This document shows positions 22,130 to 34,147 of a DNA stretch of 64,000 nucleotides, piece by piece; within the stretch, counting starts at the first letter, position 1; each line of letters begins with the position of its first letter. The DNA is taken from positions 5,702,885-5,766,884 of the forward strand of contig NC_031479.1 in the NCBI RefSeq assembly GCF_000006565.2, given 5' to 3'. Below the pieces are notes generated by a model, which was not told the origin of the DNA, made no database searches, and saw only the letters and a program-made list of their open reading frames with translations. Made by a program: the position numbers and the translations under genes. The DNA comes from Toxoplasma gondii ME49 (lineage: Eukaryota; Apicomplexa; Conoidasida; Eucoccidiorida; Sarcocystidae).

Positions 22130-25100
22130 CTAGGTCTGCTGGAGCATTCGCATCACGCGTTCGTTTTTCCTGAACTCTTTTTCTTCCTTGGCTTCTTCCT
22201 CTTCCTCTTGGTTTTCCTCTCCTCGTTCCTTGCTCTCTTTGCGGCGGCGCTCTCTCGCCTGAGCGCGCTCTTCGTCGCTGTCGGCTTCGCGCTGTCTCTC
22301 GTCTTCTTCTGCTTCGCGCCGCCTCTCGTCTTCCTCCTGTTCGCGAGCAGAGCGAAAGTCTGCGTCTCTCCACGAAAGCCACAGGCCGTCCAGCGGGTCG
22401 TTGGAAGCAGAGACCTGTCGCACCTCCATCGCCGTCTCGTCCGAAACGAATCCCTGAAACAAACAGGAAAGACAGACGAAAAGAAGAACTAACGCGGGGA
22501 AGATCGCGAGGTAAACAGAGGAAACAGAGATGGAAGAGAACTGGGGACAGGCGCAGAGAAGAAAAGAAGAGAAGAAAAGAAGAGAAGAAAAGGAAGAGAG
22601 AAGAGATAGAAGCACGACGACACCAAGCCGAAGCCAAACACACCTGTTTGTTTTCAGTCTCACTTGTTCAATCCAGGCTCGAAAAAGAGAGGACGGATAA
22701 GGTCCGTGGAGGGCGGTGTCGCTTGGATTGTTCAGCCAGCGGAACTGCCACAGCGTCGCCGCCTCCCCTGAGTTACCGTCTGAAAAAATAAAAACATGCA
22801 AAACTGTGCGATGCAAGAAAGAGAAGAGAGAAAAAAAGAAAAAGAAGAGAGGCAGAGAAGAAGAGAGACAGATATCCAGAAAACACAGAAGGCGACGTCC
22901 TGGAAAATACCAACATACACATATACGGGAGAAAGGCACAGCGGGAGGAGAGGAACGATGAGTAGACAGGGCAAGATCTAAATCCTTTGACGCAGACTTC
23001 AAGTGAAGGACTTTACCTTCTGCATGCGCGGCTTCACTTTCCGTGTCTGCCGTGGCGTCATCAGTCGCCGGTTTTACGCTCTTCTCGATCTCATTCAAAA
23101 TATCCTCTTTCCGGAGAAAATAAACATCTAAAGAAAAAAAAACATTTTCTCCACAGGGCTACACGGACAGGTACATGCACAATTCCATGCACATCGTCCT
23201 CCACACATTCATATATATATATATATATATATATAATTTCTATGTCTGAGGCTTTATCCATTCAAAAGTATATGTCTGTGTTTGAAGTCTTCTGCGTTCC
23301 CTGACGTGAGCGTTTATTACGAACATGGAGCAGCAGACAGTGACGGGGGGGAAGACACCCGCTTAGGGTGCCAGATGCTTCCCTCCGTACACTGCGGCAG
23401 AGAAAAAGGAGACGCGGAGAGACGATCGGATGGAATATACTTTGCGTGCATCTCTGTCCAGAAGTGAAGCGGGTGTTTAGACTTTTGTACAGCTGCATGC
23501 AGACGCACAGATTGACGCATGTAAACATGTCTGCGTAAAACTCGGAGTTCACACAAAGTACGGACCCCAGGCATCCACCACACAGCTGTCTCTCTCGGTG
23601 CCTCTCGAACGCCAAGTCGACGTCCGCGACGCGACAAAGTCGAGGAGACTGGCGGACGAAGTCTGGGGATTTCGGAATTTGCCTTTCGCAGAGAGTATGT
23701 GAATGTCTTACTCTTCCCGACAGCCATGAGGCTGGAGCAGAGGTCTGTGATGGCGTTGAAGACGCGCAGTTCGTCCTCATTCATTCTGCCTCCATTGGCT
23801 TCCCTGCGCTTGGAAACGCGCGCATCTTTTCTCCCGAATCCTTCTCGCCTCTCTCCTCTCTCCCCTTCTGGAGTCTTCTCTTCTTCCTTTTCTGCATTCG
23901 CTTCTTTCTTTTCTGCATTCGCTTCTTCCTTCTCGGCGTTCGCTTCTTCCTTCTCTGCGTTCGCTTCTTCCTTCGCTTTTTCTTCGCCTTCCGGTTCCTC
24001 GCTTCCCAGGTGTTCAGAGTCTTCTTCGCGCTTCTTTCTGCGGGTGCGCTTCGCGGTCGGCCGACAGAACGCGTCGTCTTCTTCTTCTTCCTCCCGACGG
24101 CGCTTGCTCTCTCGCGCGCCGTCTGCACTGTTCCCCCGCTCTCTCCGCGCTGTCTCCTGTCTCCGCGCCTCCCCAGACGCGCGGTCGCGCTCCCGAGCGG
24201 CGGCCTTGATGCGGCGCATTGCGTCCGTCGGAGACTCGCCAACACCGAGAAGCTCTGCAAGTTCTCTCAAACTCTCCGGGATGTCCACGACTGTCGCCTC
24301 CGCCTCCACGCACATCTCCGAGAGCGCCCGCTGCCGCGCCTCCTCTGTCTGGAAGATCAGCAAGGCGAGAAAAGCGTCAAGGACAAGCCGCAGGAGACGC
24401 ATGGAGAGAGAGGAAAGACACGGAGGAACGCGAGATCGAAAAAAAAGCAGGGAGAAAGCCAAAAGGAGAAGAAACAAGACTCGATATGAAAGGTGGAAGG
24501 CGGACCCCAGAGCTGCACAGATTCCGTGGAAAACGAAAGAGGATGAAAGAGCGAGGACCTACGCAGTTCTTCGAATTCCATCTTCTTCAAAAAAACGAAA
24601 AACCGCTGACGCGAAAAGCAAGCATGTGTGGCTTCTGCTGTTCTGTCTCTTTTTCCTCCCGCTTCTCTAGCGATTTTCTAAAATGTTTTCAACAGTGCAC
24701 CAGGAGCTGAGCACATCGCTCCCTTGACTACTCTGACTGCAGTCCAGACACAGCCTGCAGGAGAGCTGACTGGCGCCGCCATGGAGATCGAGAAAGCCGG
24801 TGAACGACTTGTGTCGGAGTCCGCCGTTCCTGCTTCGCAGTTGGCACTCCATTCTCTCCTTCAGCGTTTTTCTTCTCTTACGCGAAATGCAGTGCTGGCG
24901 TCTCCAGCGTCGATGGCGTCGAGCCAGCCGTCGGCGACCATGGCAGGCTGTTTCGTCCGCCAAAGGTAGTTCCCTTCCTCGTCGAAAACGCCTTCCTGCA
25001 TTTCTCTGCGCATGTTGAACGGCTCGAAGACGATTCCTTTTTCGTCCTTCTGCAAGCGCACAGGGCACCACACAGACGCGCGAAGAGACACTCAGAGACG

Positions 25101-25831
25101 CGGCTCTTGGAGTTCGCATTCTGGAAGAAGTCATGCATTCTAGAGCTCGCAGAAGCCTCTGGAGAACAGCAACACCCCACACACAGAGGATGGAGGATGA
25201 GAAAATCCTTTTTCCGCTGCTCACTCAGGCCGCAGCACCGTCTCTCTGCTGTCGATCCGAAGCCTTCGCTCCGTTCCTCTTCGTTCTCCCTCCCTCGTCG
25301 CGGAGGTCGAAATCCCCTCTATCCTCATAGGTCTCCCCTCCCTTCTCCGCCTTTCTCCTTCTCGTTTCTCTTTCTCTTCCTCTCCCTTCATCTTCTTCTT
25401 CGTCTTCTTCTCGTTTCCTGCTCTCAGTCTTCTATCTACCTCGACTTCTGGGTCTGCCTCGGAGGCGGCGACGGCGGCGGAGCGCAGATTGACTGTGTCG
25501 ACTTCTGTGTCACCGACGCCGTAGCCGAGGGAGCCAACACCGGCCGCCAGAACCTTTTTTCGTCGTCGAATCTTCTCCACCTGCACAGAGCAGCCTCGCG
25601 GAAGAAACGGAGCTCTTCCTCGCCTTCGCAGGGCAACGTCAACACAGACGGCACAAGCAGAGACTGCCGGACAAGAAAAAAAAACGCAGAAACAAATCGT
25701 GCGACGAAGTGAACGAAAATACTTTTCACAAAACACCCGTCTTCATACACACTTATACATATGCATACATCTAGGTATACACACATAAAAATATAGGTAT
25801 ATATATGCACATATATATATGCATGTATGTA

Positions 25832-25862
<31 letters not shown>

Positions 25863-26379
25863 ATATATATGTATATCACGTATCTGTAAATGGAGCATGC
25901 AAGGTGTCAAGCCGGAGACGGCGAATCACGAGAGACCTGAAGAGAGAGCGGGAGAGGCAGAAGCCGTCCGACTGCAAGTCGCTATTACATGGATTTGTGG
26001 AGATCTAGACGTCGACAGAGATTCTTTCCAGACATGTACAGAAGACTACAGGTTGACGTTCCAGAGCGCGGAATTCGCTCGTGGAGAGAGTGCTGTAGAA
26101 GAGAGTCGAACAAGCTTCGAAAACTCTCAGACACACTGATAGAGAGTTGTCGTTGACGGACAAGGAGAGCCAGCGTACTTCATCTTTGGAGTACTGACAG
26201 TCGAGGTCTGCAGCTGTGTCTTCGTGATCTTCTGCCTGCGGAGAGGAGCCTTCTCCTGCCCATTTCTCCACGAATCTAACTTCTTGCTCCTGTTTGAAAC
26301 AGACGCGCTTCGCCACTGCGCCGCCCGGCGGCTGTTCTCTCTCCGGCTGTTCCATGTTTCGACTTCTTGCCGAAGACAT
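22130..26379 (-). CDS. CD2BP2: CD2BP2/LIN1-like GYF-domain protein (U5 snRNP)
   Basis: CD2BP2 (yeast Lin1/Snu40) associates with U5 snRNP during tri-snRNP assembly in the nucleus. Exons from 5' to 3': 26379-26179, 25580-25440, 25049-24882, 24348-23712, 23127-23017, 22779-22664, 22453-22130; all junction phases agree and the sum is 565 residues. Evidence by exon: a basic KRVCFKQEQEVRFVEKW start; VFEPFNMRREMQEGVFDEEG and GWLDAIDAG, matching the family block ITPFNLQEEMEEGHFD...DSWLDNID; a long charged region with repeated EEANAEK units; then the GYF domain, LWQFRWLNNPSDTALHGPYP, SSLFRAWIEQ and GFVSDETAMEV. The C-terminus after the GYF domain is an unusual, very acidic/basic coiled stretch ending VMRMLQQT. 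The first ATG is at 26379, a second in frame at 26355. The first two exons rest mostly on phase and composition, the other five on similarity. Confidence 0.92.
23878..23970. repeat. 21-bp coding repeat (EANAEK units)
   Basis: About four near-identical 21-bp units read on the minus strand as EANAEK[EK], inside the large charged exon of the CD2BP2 gene. The period is a multiple of three, so the frame is kept. Confidence 0.9.
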
Positions 26380-27740
26380 ACGAGCGGGAGAGCGCCGACG
26401 TTCAAGCTCGAGAGAAGCGCGAAGGGAGAGCACAGACGACGCGGACAGAGGGTGGACAGAAAGCAGACAGGAGCTGAGTACGGTCGGCAGTGCGAGGACG
26501 ACCAGTTCTTCGCCTCGAGCGAGAAAAGCAGGGATGGAAGACAACAGCAGACGGACGAAGGCGAGCCGGAAGAACGCAGGCCGTGAGCGCGGAGGATGAG
26601 CAGGAAGCGAGACGGAGAAGGACAGGAAAGAAGGAGGAAGGTTTCCACATCCACAGCGAAGAGTGGAAGCAGACAGCTTCTCTCTCGCTGTCGGGCAGAG
26701 ACAGAGTCGTCAGGCGGTACTCTCAAGGTCGTACAAAAAATACGAAACTCCTCTCGCGACCCAGGCAGGGAGAGGAAGAGAGTTCGAAGACGCAAAAAGG
26801 GATGCTTTCGCAGGAAGCGCCTCCGACGACTGCGAACGGCGAGTGGAAAGCAAGGCGAATCCGCGGTAGTTCTACACTTCAGCTGTGAACGACTTTGTTC
26901 TGACAATCAGCAGGACTACGCTTGACGCGTCCTCCGCCATCGACGTCGGGCAGGGCACACAGGGAAAGGAGAGAAGAGATGGAGAGCGGAGACGAGAGCT
27001 CCGTTGACGGTGAAAAACGAAACAGAGAGAAAATGGACGAGAGAAACTGCGAGAGCAACAACATTCCTCGTCGGGAGAAGGTCCTTTCTCAGAGACCAAC
27101 GCTTTTCCCTGACATGTTTCTCAAGCTCGAACCTCAGGGAAACGCATGCTGTGGCGAAAGTCCTCAACGCGTTTTTTTCGTCTCCGTTTTAGACAGGAGA
27201 GTCTCCGCGACTCTTTTTCTTTTCAGAGAGGGGGGAGCTTCCAGAAGTTGTGTTGCCTTTCTTCTCGGCAGGAGAACGCGTTGCGAAACCTGCATGCGAA
27301 ATCCAGTGACTTTTCGGTGGCGCAAGAGACGGAGGAGGAACAGACACCCAGTTCCAGCTTCCTAGGTTCTCTGCGAACAGCGAGTTCAGAGTGGATGTCC
27401 TGTGCCTCCATCTTTTTTTTGAAGGAGAGCTTTTTGCGAGGAAAAGAAGACGCGCCCCTCCGATGTTTCGTCCTTCGTCTTGGCACATTTTTGCAAAAGT
27501 CCCTCGCTCTCTGGCGGAGTTCCCGGAGTTTTTCCTGTTTCCATTTCTTCACCCGTCGTTCTTTCTTCTTTCCTCGCAGAGTTCTTGACAAAACGCGTCC
27601 GCCTTCCCCCGCTCTCTCCGTTGTGCCCTCAGATGCAGGCGCGCGTTCGCTGGGCTTCCGTGGACCCCCGGAGAAGGCGTTGATGAGTGGCTGCGAAAAA
27701 TAGACTTTTTCCGACGTTTTCACCGTGTGAACAGGCGGCC
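26380..27740. promoter_or_regulatory. divergent spacer, CD2BP2 / helical-repeat gene
   Basis: 1.36 kb between two divergent start codons. It is rich in polypurine/polypyrimidine runs that produce overlapping shadow ORFs on both strands. A TGCATGC motif is at 27291-27297. No coding exon is supported, and promoter function is inferred from position. Confidence 0.45.
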
Positions 27741-30378
27741 ATGGCTCGAGGAAAAGCGAAGGCGAAGGCTGCCTCTGCAGCGAAGAAGAGAAACGCGAGA
27801 GACACGAGGCCTACGGACACAGACCGGGGCAAGGCGGAGGAAGCTCCGACGGCTGCGGAGACGCAAGAGGTGGAAGAGACTACGGAGGCAAAGCCTCTTG
27901 CCGAGAGACGCGGAGACTGCGAGGAAGAGAAGGCTCGGAAGAAACGCGCAGCGACAGACAAGGCGTCAGGAGTGGAAGAGGAGGAAGACAAGAAGGAGAA
28001 CAAGAAAGACACCGGAGGGGAGAAGGACACTGGAGAATCTGTGACGAGAGGAGACGCCTTCGCGGAAGGTCCGTCGCAGGCCGTTGCCGAGTCCGATGAA
28101 TGCAAAGAAACGCCGAAAGAAACCGCGGTCAGGGACTCGCCAGAACCTGCCACTTCGGGTGTACATACACCTGATACCGGCGAAGCACCAGCGGAGCAAA
28201 GCGAGCCGCCAGTCCTTGACTCCCCTTCAGAGAAGCCGAGTCAACAGAAGACTCAACAGCCTTGCGACAGCCGAGACCGCTACTCCAAAGGCCAGAGAAA
28301 AGAACTCCCTCCGCCTCGCCTTCTCGCTCTCCGCCCGCAGCCGGGTGTATGTACACCGCCTCCGCCTCCAGTGGCGCCGCTGATTTTGTCGGCTCCGCAG
28401 CGGCAGAGGCCTCTCGCTCCTCGCGTTTTCTCCCCTCCCGTTCCTCCGCCTCCGCTTTCTCAGAACCTGCATCGCAGCGCTGCGGTACCTCCTCCTCCTT
28501 TCCCTTCTCCAGTCCTTCTCACTGGACGCAGGCCGCCTCCTCCACCGGCGCCGCAGCCGGCCTTCGCCTCCTCTCCCCCGTCCTCTGCGCCTGCGTTCCG
28601 AGGTGTGTCTCCCCCGGCGGCTTCCCCGCCGTTTCAGCAGCGGACGCTTGAGGGCACTATGGATCCCTTCGCGCAGCTGGCGTACTTCACTCTCTTGCAA
28701 CAGCAGCGCGAGGAAAGCGAGAAGCTCACTCAAGAGCCGCCATCTGTGGGGGGAGCAGATCCTTCTGCTTTTCGTCCTTCTCTTTCTTCAGCAGAGAGCA
28801 AGCCGAGGGCGGAGCGCGACGGCGCGCCTGCCTCGGATGGGGTCTCGGTCGCTGGAGCGCCGTCAGTCCTGGAGGTTGGCACCACCTACACCGGCCTGTC
28901 GACGACGTCACATTTCGGCTTGTATAGCGAACCTGAGATGTTGCGGAGGATCGAGGCGGCGCGCGACTACGAGGAAGTCCGGAGCCTGGTGAACTTGTAC
29001 TCGGAGAAGGCGAAGAAGTTTCCTTCCGTCTTGGGAGCTCTGCTGCTGCGACTGGCGCTCCTCGGACGCCAGATCTTCAGAGACCAGCTGCTCGAGACGA
29101 GCAGAGCGCTAATGAAAAACGGAGGAGTCCTGGAGCAAGAAGCTGCGAAAAAAGCTTTGAAAGATCCCCTCCCTGGAAGCACCCTTGGTCCCCTGGAACG
29201 GAGTCCGCAGGAGGACGTCAAGTGAGCAACGCACGGACATGAGAAAGAGAGAACAAGCGAGGACAAGAGAAAAAAGAAGAAAAGGAGGGATACTGGAGGA
29301 TGTCCGATTGTAGGTGTGTGTCTTTGCGTCTTTTCGTTTCCTTCTTGTTTAGGAGACAGAGGACTCTTTGCAACAGGAAGACTTTGCTCTGCTCGAGACT
29401 CTCTTCTTTCAAAACATTGGTTTCTGAAACTGAGTTCTCTCGAATTTTTTCCTTTACCTGGTAAATCGCAGTGACCGTGGTCTGTGCCTGCGTATGTCGC
29501 TTGACAGCTGTGTAGCTCTGTTGTGTCAGCCGGACGCGGAGGAAAGATTTTTACTGAAACTGTTGAGGTCTTTAGCGAACGTCGTCGAGGCCTCCGTCTC
29601 TGTTGCCTTCCGAGTTTTCGCTGAGGACGCAGCTCCTCTTTGTTCGCTCTCTTTTCGGTCGACAGTAAATCTGTGCCGTCAACTTACGCCTCTGGAGACG
29701 GATATTCGAAGTCGTTTCGTTTCCGAGCGCTCGGTCTGCTGTCTCCTCCCTTAGTCGCAGCGTACGCGGCGCACCACAGCTTCTCGAAACTCGCGTCGAC
29801 AGACAGAGGAGGTCTCTCAGTTCCTTCGTTTCTCAGGATCTTTCAAAGTGGAGTACATGTGGAACTTCCAGCACACAAATGCCTTTGTTTCCAGATTCAG
29901 CGACTTCACCAAGACGACGGCGCGTCTCTCGGACTGTCTGATGGAGCATTTGCGGACCGATGCGTCGCGGGTGTCGAACGACGTCCTGCAGAATCTTTTG
30001 TGGGCGTTGTCGCTGACGCAAACGAACTGCATGGGCGTCTTCCGAGAACTCGCGAGCTTCGCCTCGGTCCGGCAAGATCTGTCTGCTTCTCAGCTGGTCA
30101 CCCTCTTCTGTGCATACACTCGAGGCCTCGAGAAGACTTCCGACCGACGCGGAGGCGTCAACATCACGTCCGATGACTCGGCCTTCTTCGAAGACTGCGT
30201 ACAGAAACTGCTGCTTCGTCCGGAGGAGCTTGCCTCCCTCACTGCAAAGCAGATTGCCCTCTTCCTCCAAGCCTGCACAAGGCTCAACTTCAACAACGCC
30301 CTCCTCCTCAAACACATTGGAAAACTTTCTCTACAAAAAGAAAAAGAATTCGCGCCCAAAGAGTGGGCCACCGTCGTA
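27741..30378 (+). CDS. proline-rich helical-repeat protein, HPR/RAP-like (3' end unresolved)
   Basis: Exon 1 is 27741-29221 (493 codons; the first true ATG, MARGKAKAKAAS; strong GTGAGC donor). It starts with a Lys/Ala/Glu-rich segment, then a long Pro/Ser-rich region (about residues 190-315), then helical sequence (EMLRRIEAARDYEEVRSLVN, ALLLRLALLGRQIF). A second coding block, beginning between about 29761 and 29837 and running to about 30378, has successive helix pairs: VLQNLLWALSLTQ, LSASQLVTLFCAYTRGL, LTAKQIALFLQACTRL and FAPKEWATVV. This pattern resembles the heptatricopeptide (HPR) repeats of apicomplexan RAP/FASTK-like proteins, which bind organellar RNA. No RAP domain is seen. A possible intermediate exon from 29666 has the right phase for exon 1 but cannot be joined to the next block without a 25-nt intron. 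Further exons may lie in 30400-34100. Organellar location is inference. Confidence 0.6.
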
Positions 30379-31304
30379 GCCGGTCAGCCAGAATATTATA
30401 TATATATATATATACGCATATATAAGAATACACATAGATGTATCTATATTCATACACATATATATGCATGTATAGTTTTTTTGTGTGGATAGATGTGTGT
30501 ATAGGTGTGTGAGTGGATGCATGACGCATGTTCTTGGCTATATATATATATATATTTGGATGTACATGTTTACGTTTTTCTTTGTTTCGAATCATGGAAA
30601 GTAAGAAATGTGCATATTTCGAAACGAGACACCGTAGGAGTGTGTGGCTCTACACAAGAGGAAAATCAGGTCTTTCAAAGCCGAGTGAGGCACGGTCACA
30701 TGCATATGTGAGCATATGCATATCGTTACTTATTCATATATGTATATGTATATGTATTAACCTCCAAAACCAACAAATGTAAGTATGCGGACATAGGAGG
30801 GACGCACATGTCTGATGTCAATGAGGCATGCGAATATTAGGTTTTCCATGAAATCTCTTTGGAAGAAGAGGCTCGAGGGTACTGACGCAAGGACATTCTA
30901 CACAGTTTCAGCAGTAGCGACTGAACGACAGAAGAGTCGAGTACCCTTCCTACATACACCAGCCGCCAAAAGCGTTCCTCCAGTCACGAGACAGGTGCAG
31001 GAGCTTCACGAATCCAGGTTGGGGAGGCACAAAGGCTTTTCAACGTTGTTTCGTTTCTGTTGTCCGCTGTTTCGTTTCTTGCGCGCAGTGTTCACGAGGT
31101 TCGGCGTACCTCTCAGAGGAGAGTGCGAGAAGCTGCGCAGAGAGCGACGCGGGAGAGACTGGGAACGCCCACCACCTCCCAAGAAGCCCAAGCCGATCAG
31201 CCAGTGCTAACTTGCTTCCATGCAAATACATTTATAAATATACATACATATAAATATATAAATATATATATATATTTATTTATATGTCTTTTGTAGGCGC
31301 ACGA

Positions 31305-31360
<56 letters not shown>

Positions 31361-31599
31361 GAAAATGTGTAAAATGCCAAGCAGCCGGATGCAGCTAGGA
31401 GGGACTTTGTCTTTTTCTGCAGAGTGCCTCTCCTATGGACATCTACAAGGGGCACAATACATCGTCTCTCTAATACATATTATACACATAATATATATAT
31501 GTATATATATATATATTACATACATGGAAGCGTGTTGACGTTAGTATAGACTTTTTTCTAGTCCAGTATGTATATATTTATATGGATCCATATATATAC

Positions 31600-31637
<38 letters not shown>

Positions 31638-32690
31638 GGATATAAATATGTTTGTATCTGTGTGGACGTACACGTGGCTCTCGCGTTCGTCCACATATAT
31701 GCATGCGTTTGCGGATGCATGGCCAAGTAGAGAGGATCGGTTGTCATTTTCAGAGTTGCATGCGCGCTCGACTATTTCGTTTGTCTGCGTCTTGTCTCTC
31801 CGGTCTGGACGAGTGCCTTCTTGTCTTGGAGGCGCGACGGTCGCGTCTGGAGAACCTGCGTTTCTGAGCCTCCGCGGGAGTGCGTCTGCATGCACGCGAG
31901 AGAAAAATGCCACTCTGGAAAAAAAGGTTATTACTGCAGTCCGTTTTGCGTTCTGCCTTCCTCGCTGGAGAGAACGCGAGGCGGTCTGCCGCTCCGTTTT
32001 CACCGTCAGCTTCACGACATACCGGCAAACATTTTTCCAGTGAAAAGGAAGAACATACAGATCGCTTCTCTTCCACACAAACCATGTTCACTACAGGCAA
32101 ATACAATCGGAAGTCTACATGCCGGTGCATATATATATATATATCTATATATATATAGATATATATATATTTATATTTATATATTTATATTTATATATAT
32201 ATATATATATGTTTATAGATATATTTATATATTATTATATATCCATTTGTACGTAGAGAGATGTGGTTGCTGGCGAGGAAGAAATAGACAGACTGATCGA
32301 CACAGAAAAAAGATCGTAATACGCGGACAGAAGCAGACAGGTAGACAGAGATGGATAGAAGGAGATAGACAGGAATAGGTAGAAAAAGCAGAGAAAAATA
32401 TCTATGCGTACATATTAATCGAGATGGGCGGACCCAGAGACACGGATACAGATAGATATACTCATAGACTCTGAGACCTGGTGGATTTTCATGCATCTGC
32501 CAGTGGATTTTCCCTCGTCTTCAAACCGAGTGACTGCGGAATACGGATTTCTGCGTTTCATACGCGTATCCCGAGTGTCTTTATTTACAGATATATTCCG
32601 TCTTCTTTCTCCTTACACGTGAACGTTTATACAAGCGTAACCACAGTTCCGCTTCTTTCTGCGCATATCTCTTTATATCTATCTATCTAA

Positions 32691-32725
<35 letters not shown>

Positions 32726-33219
32726 TATGCAGACGACGTAGCTTTATCGTCGAGAAGAGAGGGGAGAGAAAAGATGCGCATCTCTTCTGAGTCGTTTACA
32801 GTTTCAACAGTTTTAGAGGAGGAGGCGCAGAGACTCTCTGGCCTCACGGCAAAGTGGAAAAACGCGACTGGGGGCATGAAGCCAATGGAGAAATAATTAT
32901 GTTTTGAAAAAGAGCAAATCGGTAGCACGAAACATTGGTCTCTTTTCCGTGCGTACAGTCGAGACTGCATGCCTATTTTCCAATCATCTAATGTTGCATT
33001 TCATCGATGAGTTCGATGGATTTGCCGTCCACAGACATTTTTCTCATGCAGCGTCTTTTTCCCTCCCCACATGCAATTCTTCCGCCCGCATGGACAAACC
33101 GTCGGCTCTTGAAAAACACTGCATGCGCATGCATTCACACACACTTCCATATTTGCAGAAAAAATGCCGACAGAAGCGACGCTTATACGGTAAAACATCA
33201 AATATCCTGTACCTATATA

Positions 33220-33254
<35 letters not shown>

Positions 33255-34147
33255 AGATACACGCATACGCAGTTGCACGATCTACCTGGTATAGGAAAAG
33301 AGGAAGAATAGGTACTCAAATGAATTATTCACCTCCCGTATACATGCATCATGCAGATATGCAAAAAAACCTCAATGCGAACTTTTGCGTGTATGTCCGT
33401 TTTTCGGCGGTCTGCACACTGAGAAGAAGGGAGGTTCTGCAGAAGCTCGGCGAACTCGACGCTCGAGAAAAAGGAACAAACGCGTTGACATTGCTCGTCA
33501 CAAACAGCAGCAGCAAGGCACTGGCCTCCTCATGTCCGCTTCTCTCAACGGAGAGGGCGGACAGACACAGGCCACTGTCGGCTTTCTTGAGACTCACACA
33601 TGTCGCATGCAGTCCTCTCGGCGAGGAAAACAGAAACTCACACAAAGACATTTTCAAAAAAGCGTACACGTTCCCCCTGGGGATGGACCGGAAGCGCATG
33701 CACACCCTGGAAGGCGAGACAAAAGCAGACACATAGGGACACAGATAGACATGCATGCGCCTACAGGCGCACATATATATATATATATATATACCAAGAT
33801 AGGTATGCATGTACACGTACATTTGCATGCTGGATGATGTCGGTTCTGTACTTTCACTCAACGTACAGATCTGCTTTGTAGCTGTTGAAGTCCCCCTCTC
33901 TGCGTTCTGCTTCTCCCGAGTGCCCTGTCCACGCACATGCGTGCTCATGCGACTGTGAAACACCCCTATTCATGAATACATATATATGTATATATTAAAT
34001 ATATATATATATATATAAATTGTATATATATGTATATATGAATATATGTGCCTGTCCACGTAGAGATGTATGACAGTATCTCTGCGAGAGAGCAGTGTAG
34101 GCGTTCTCAGGCCAGGTCAGTGAAGGCAGGCGAAGCGAGCACTCGTT
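30379..34147. other. microsatellite-rich convergent region
   Basis: About 3.8 kb with (TA)n blocks at about 30396-30420, 31240-31355, 31490-31640, 32128-32240, 32690-32722, 33220-33252 and 33975-34045. It separates two convergent genes. Possible but unproven exons of the upstream gene: 31087-31210 (ends KPISQC then stop), 31752-31868 and 33440-33740. Each has an AG with a pyrimidine tract but none could be phase-linked. Confidence 0.5.

Noticed and set aside
29812..29836. Intron joining the exon at 29666 to the helical-repeat block
   Set aside because: Phases fit but the intron would be 25 nt, too short to splice.
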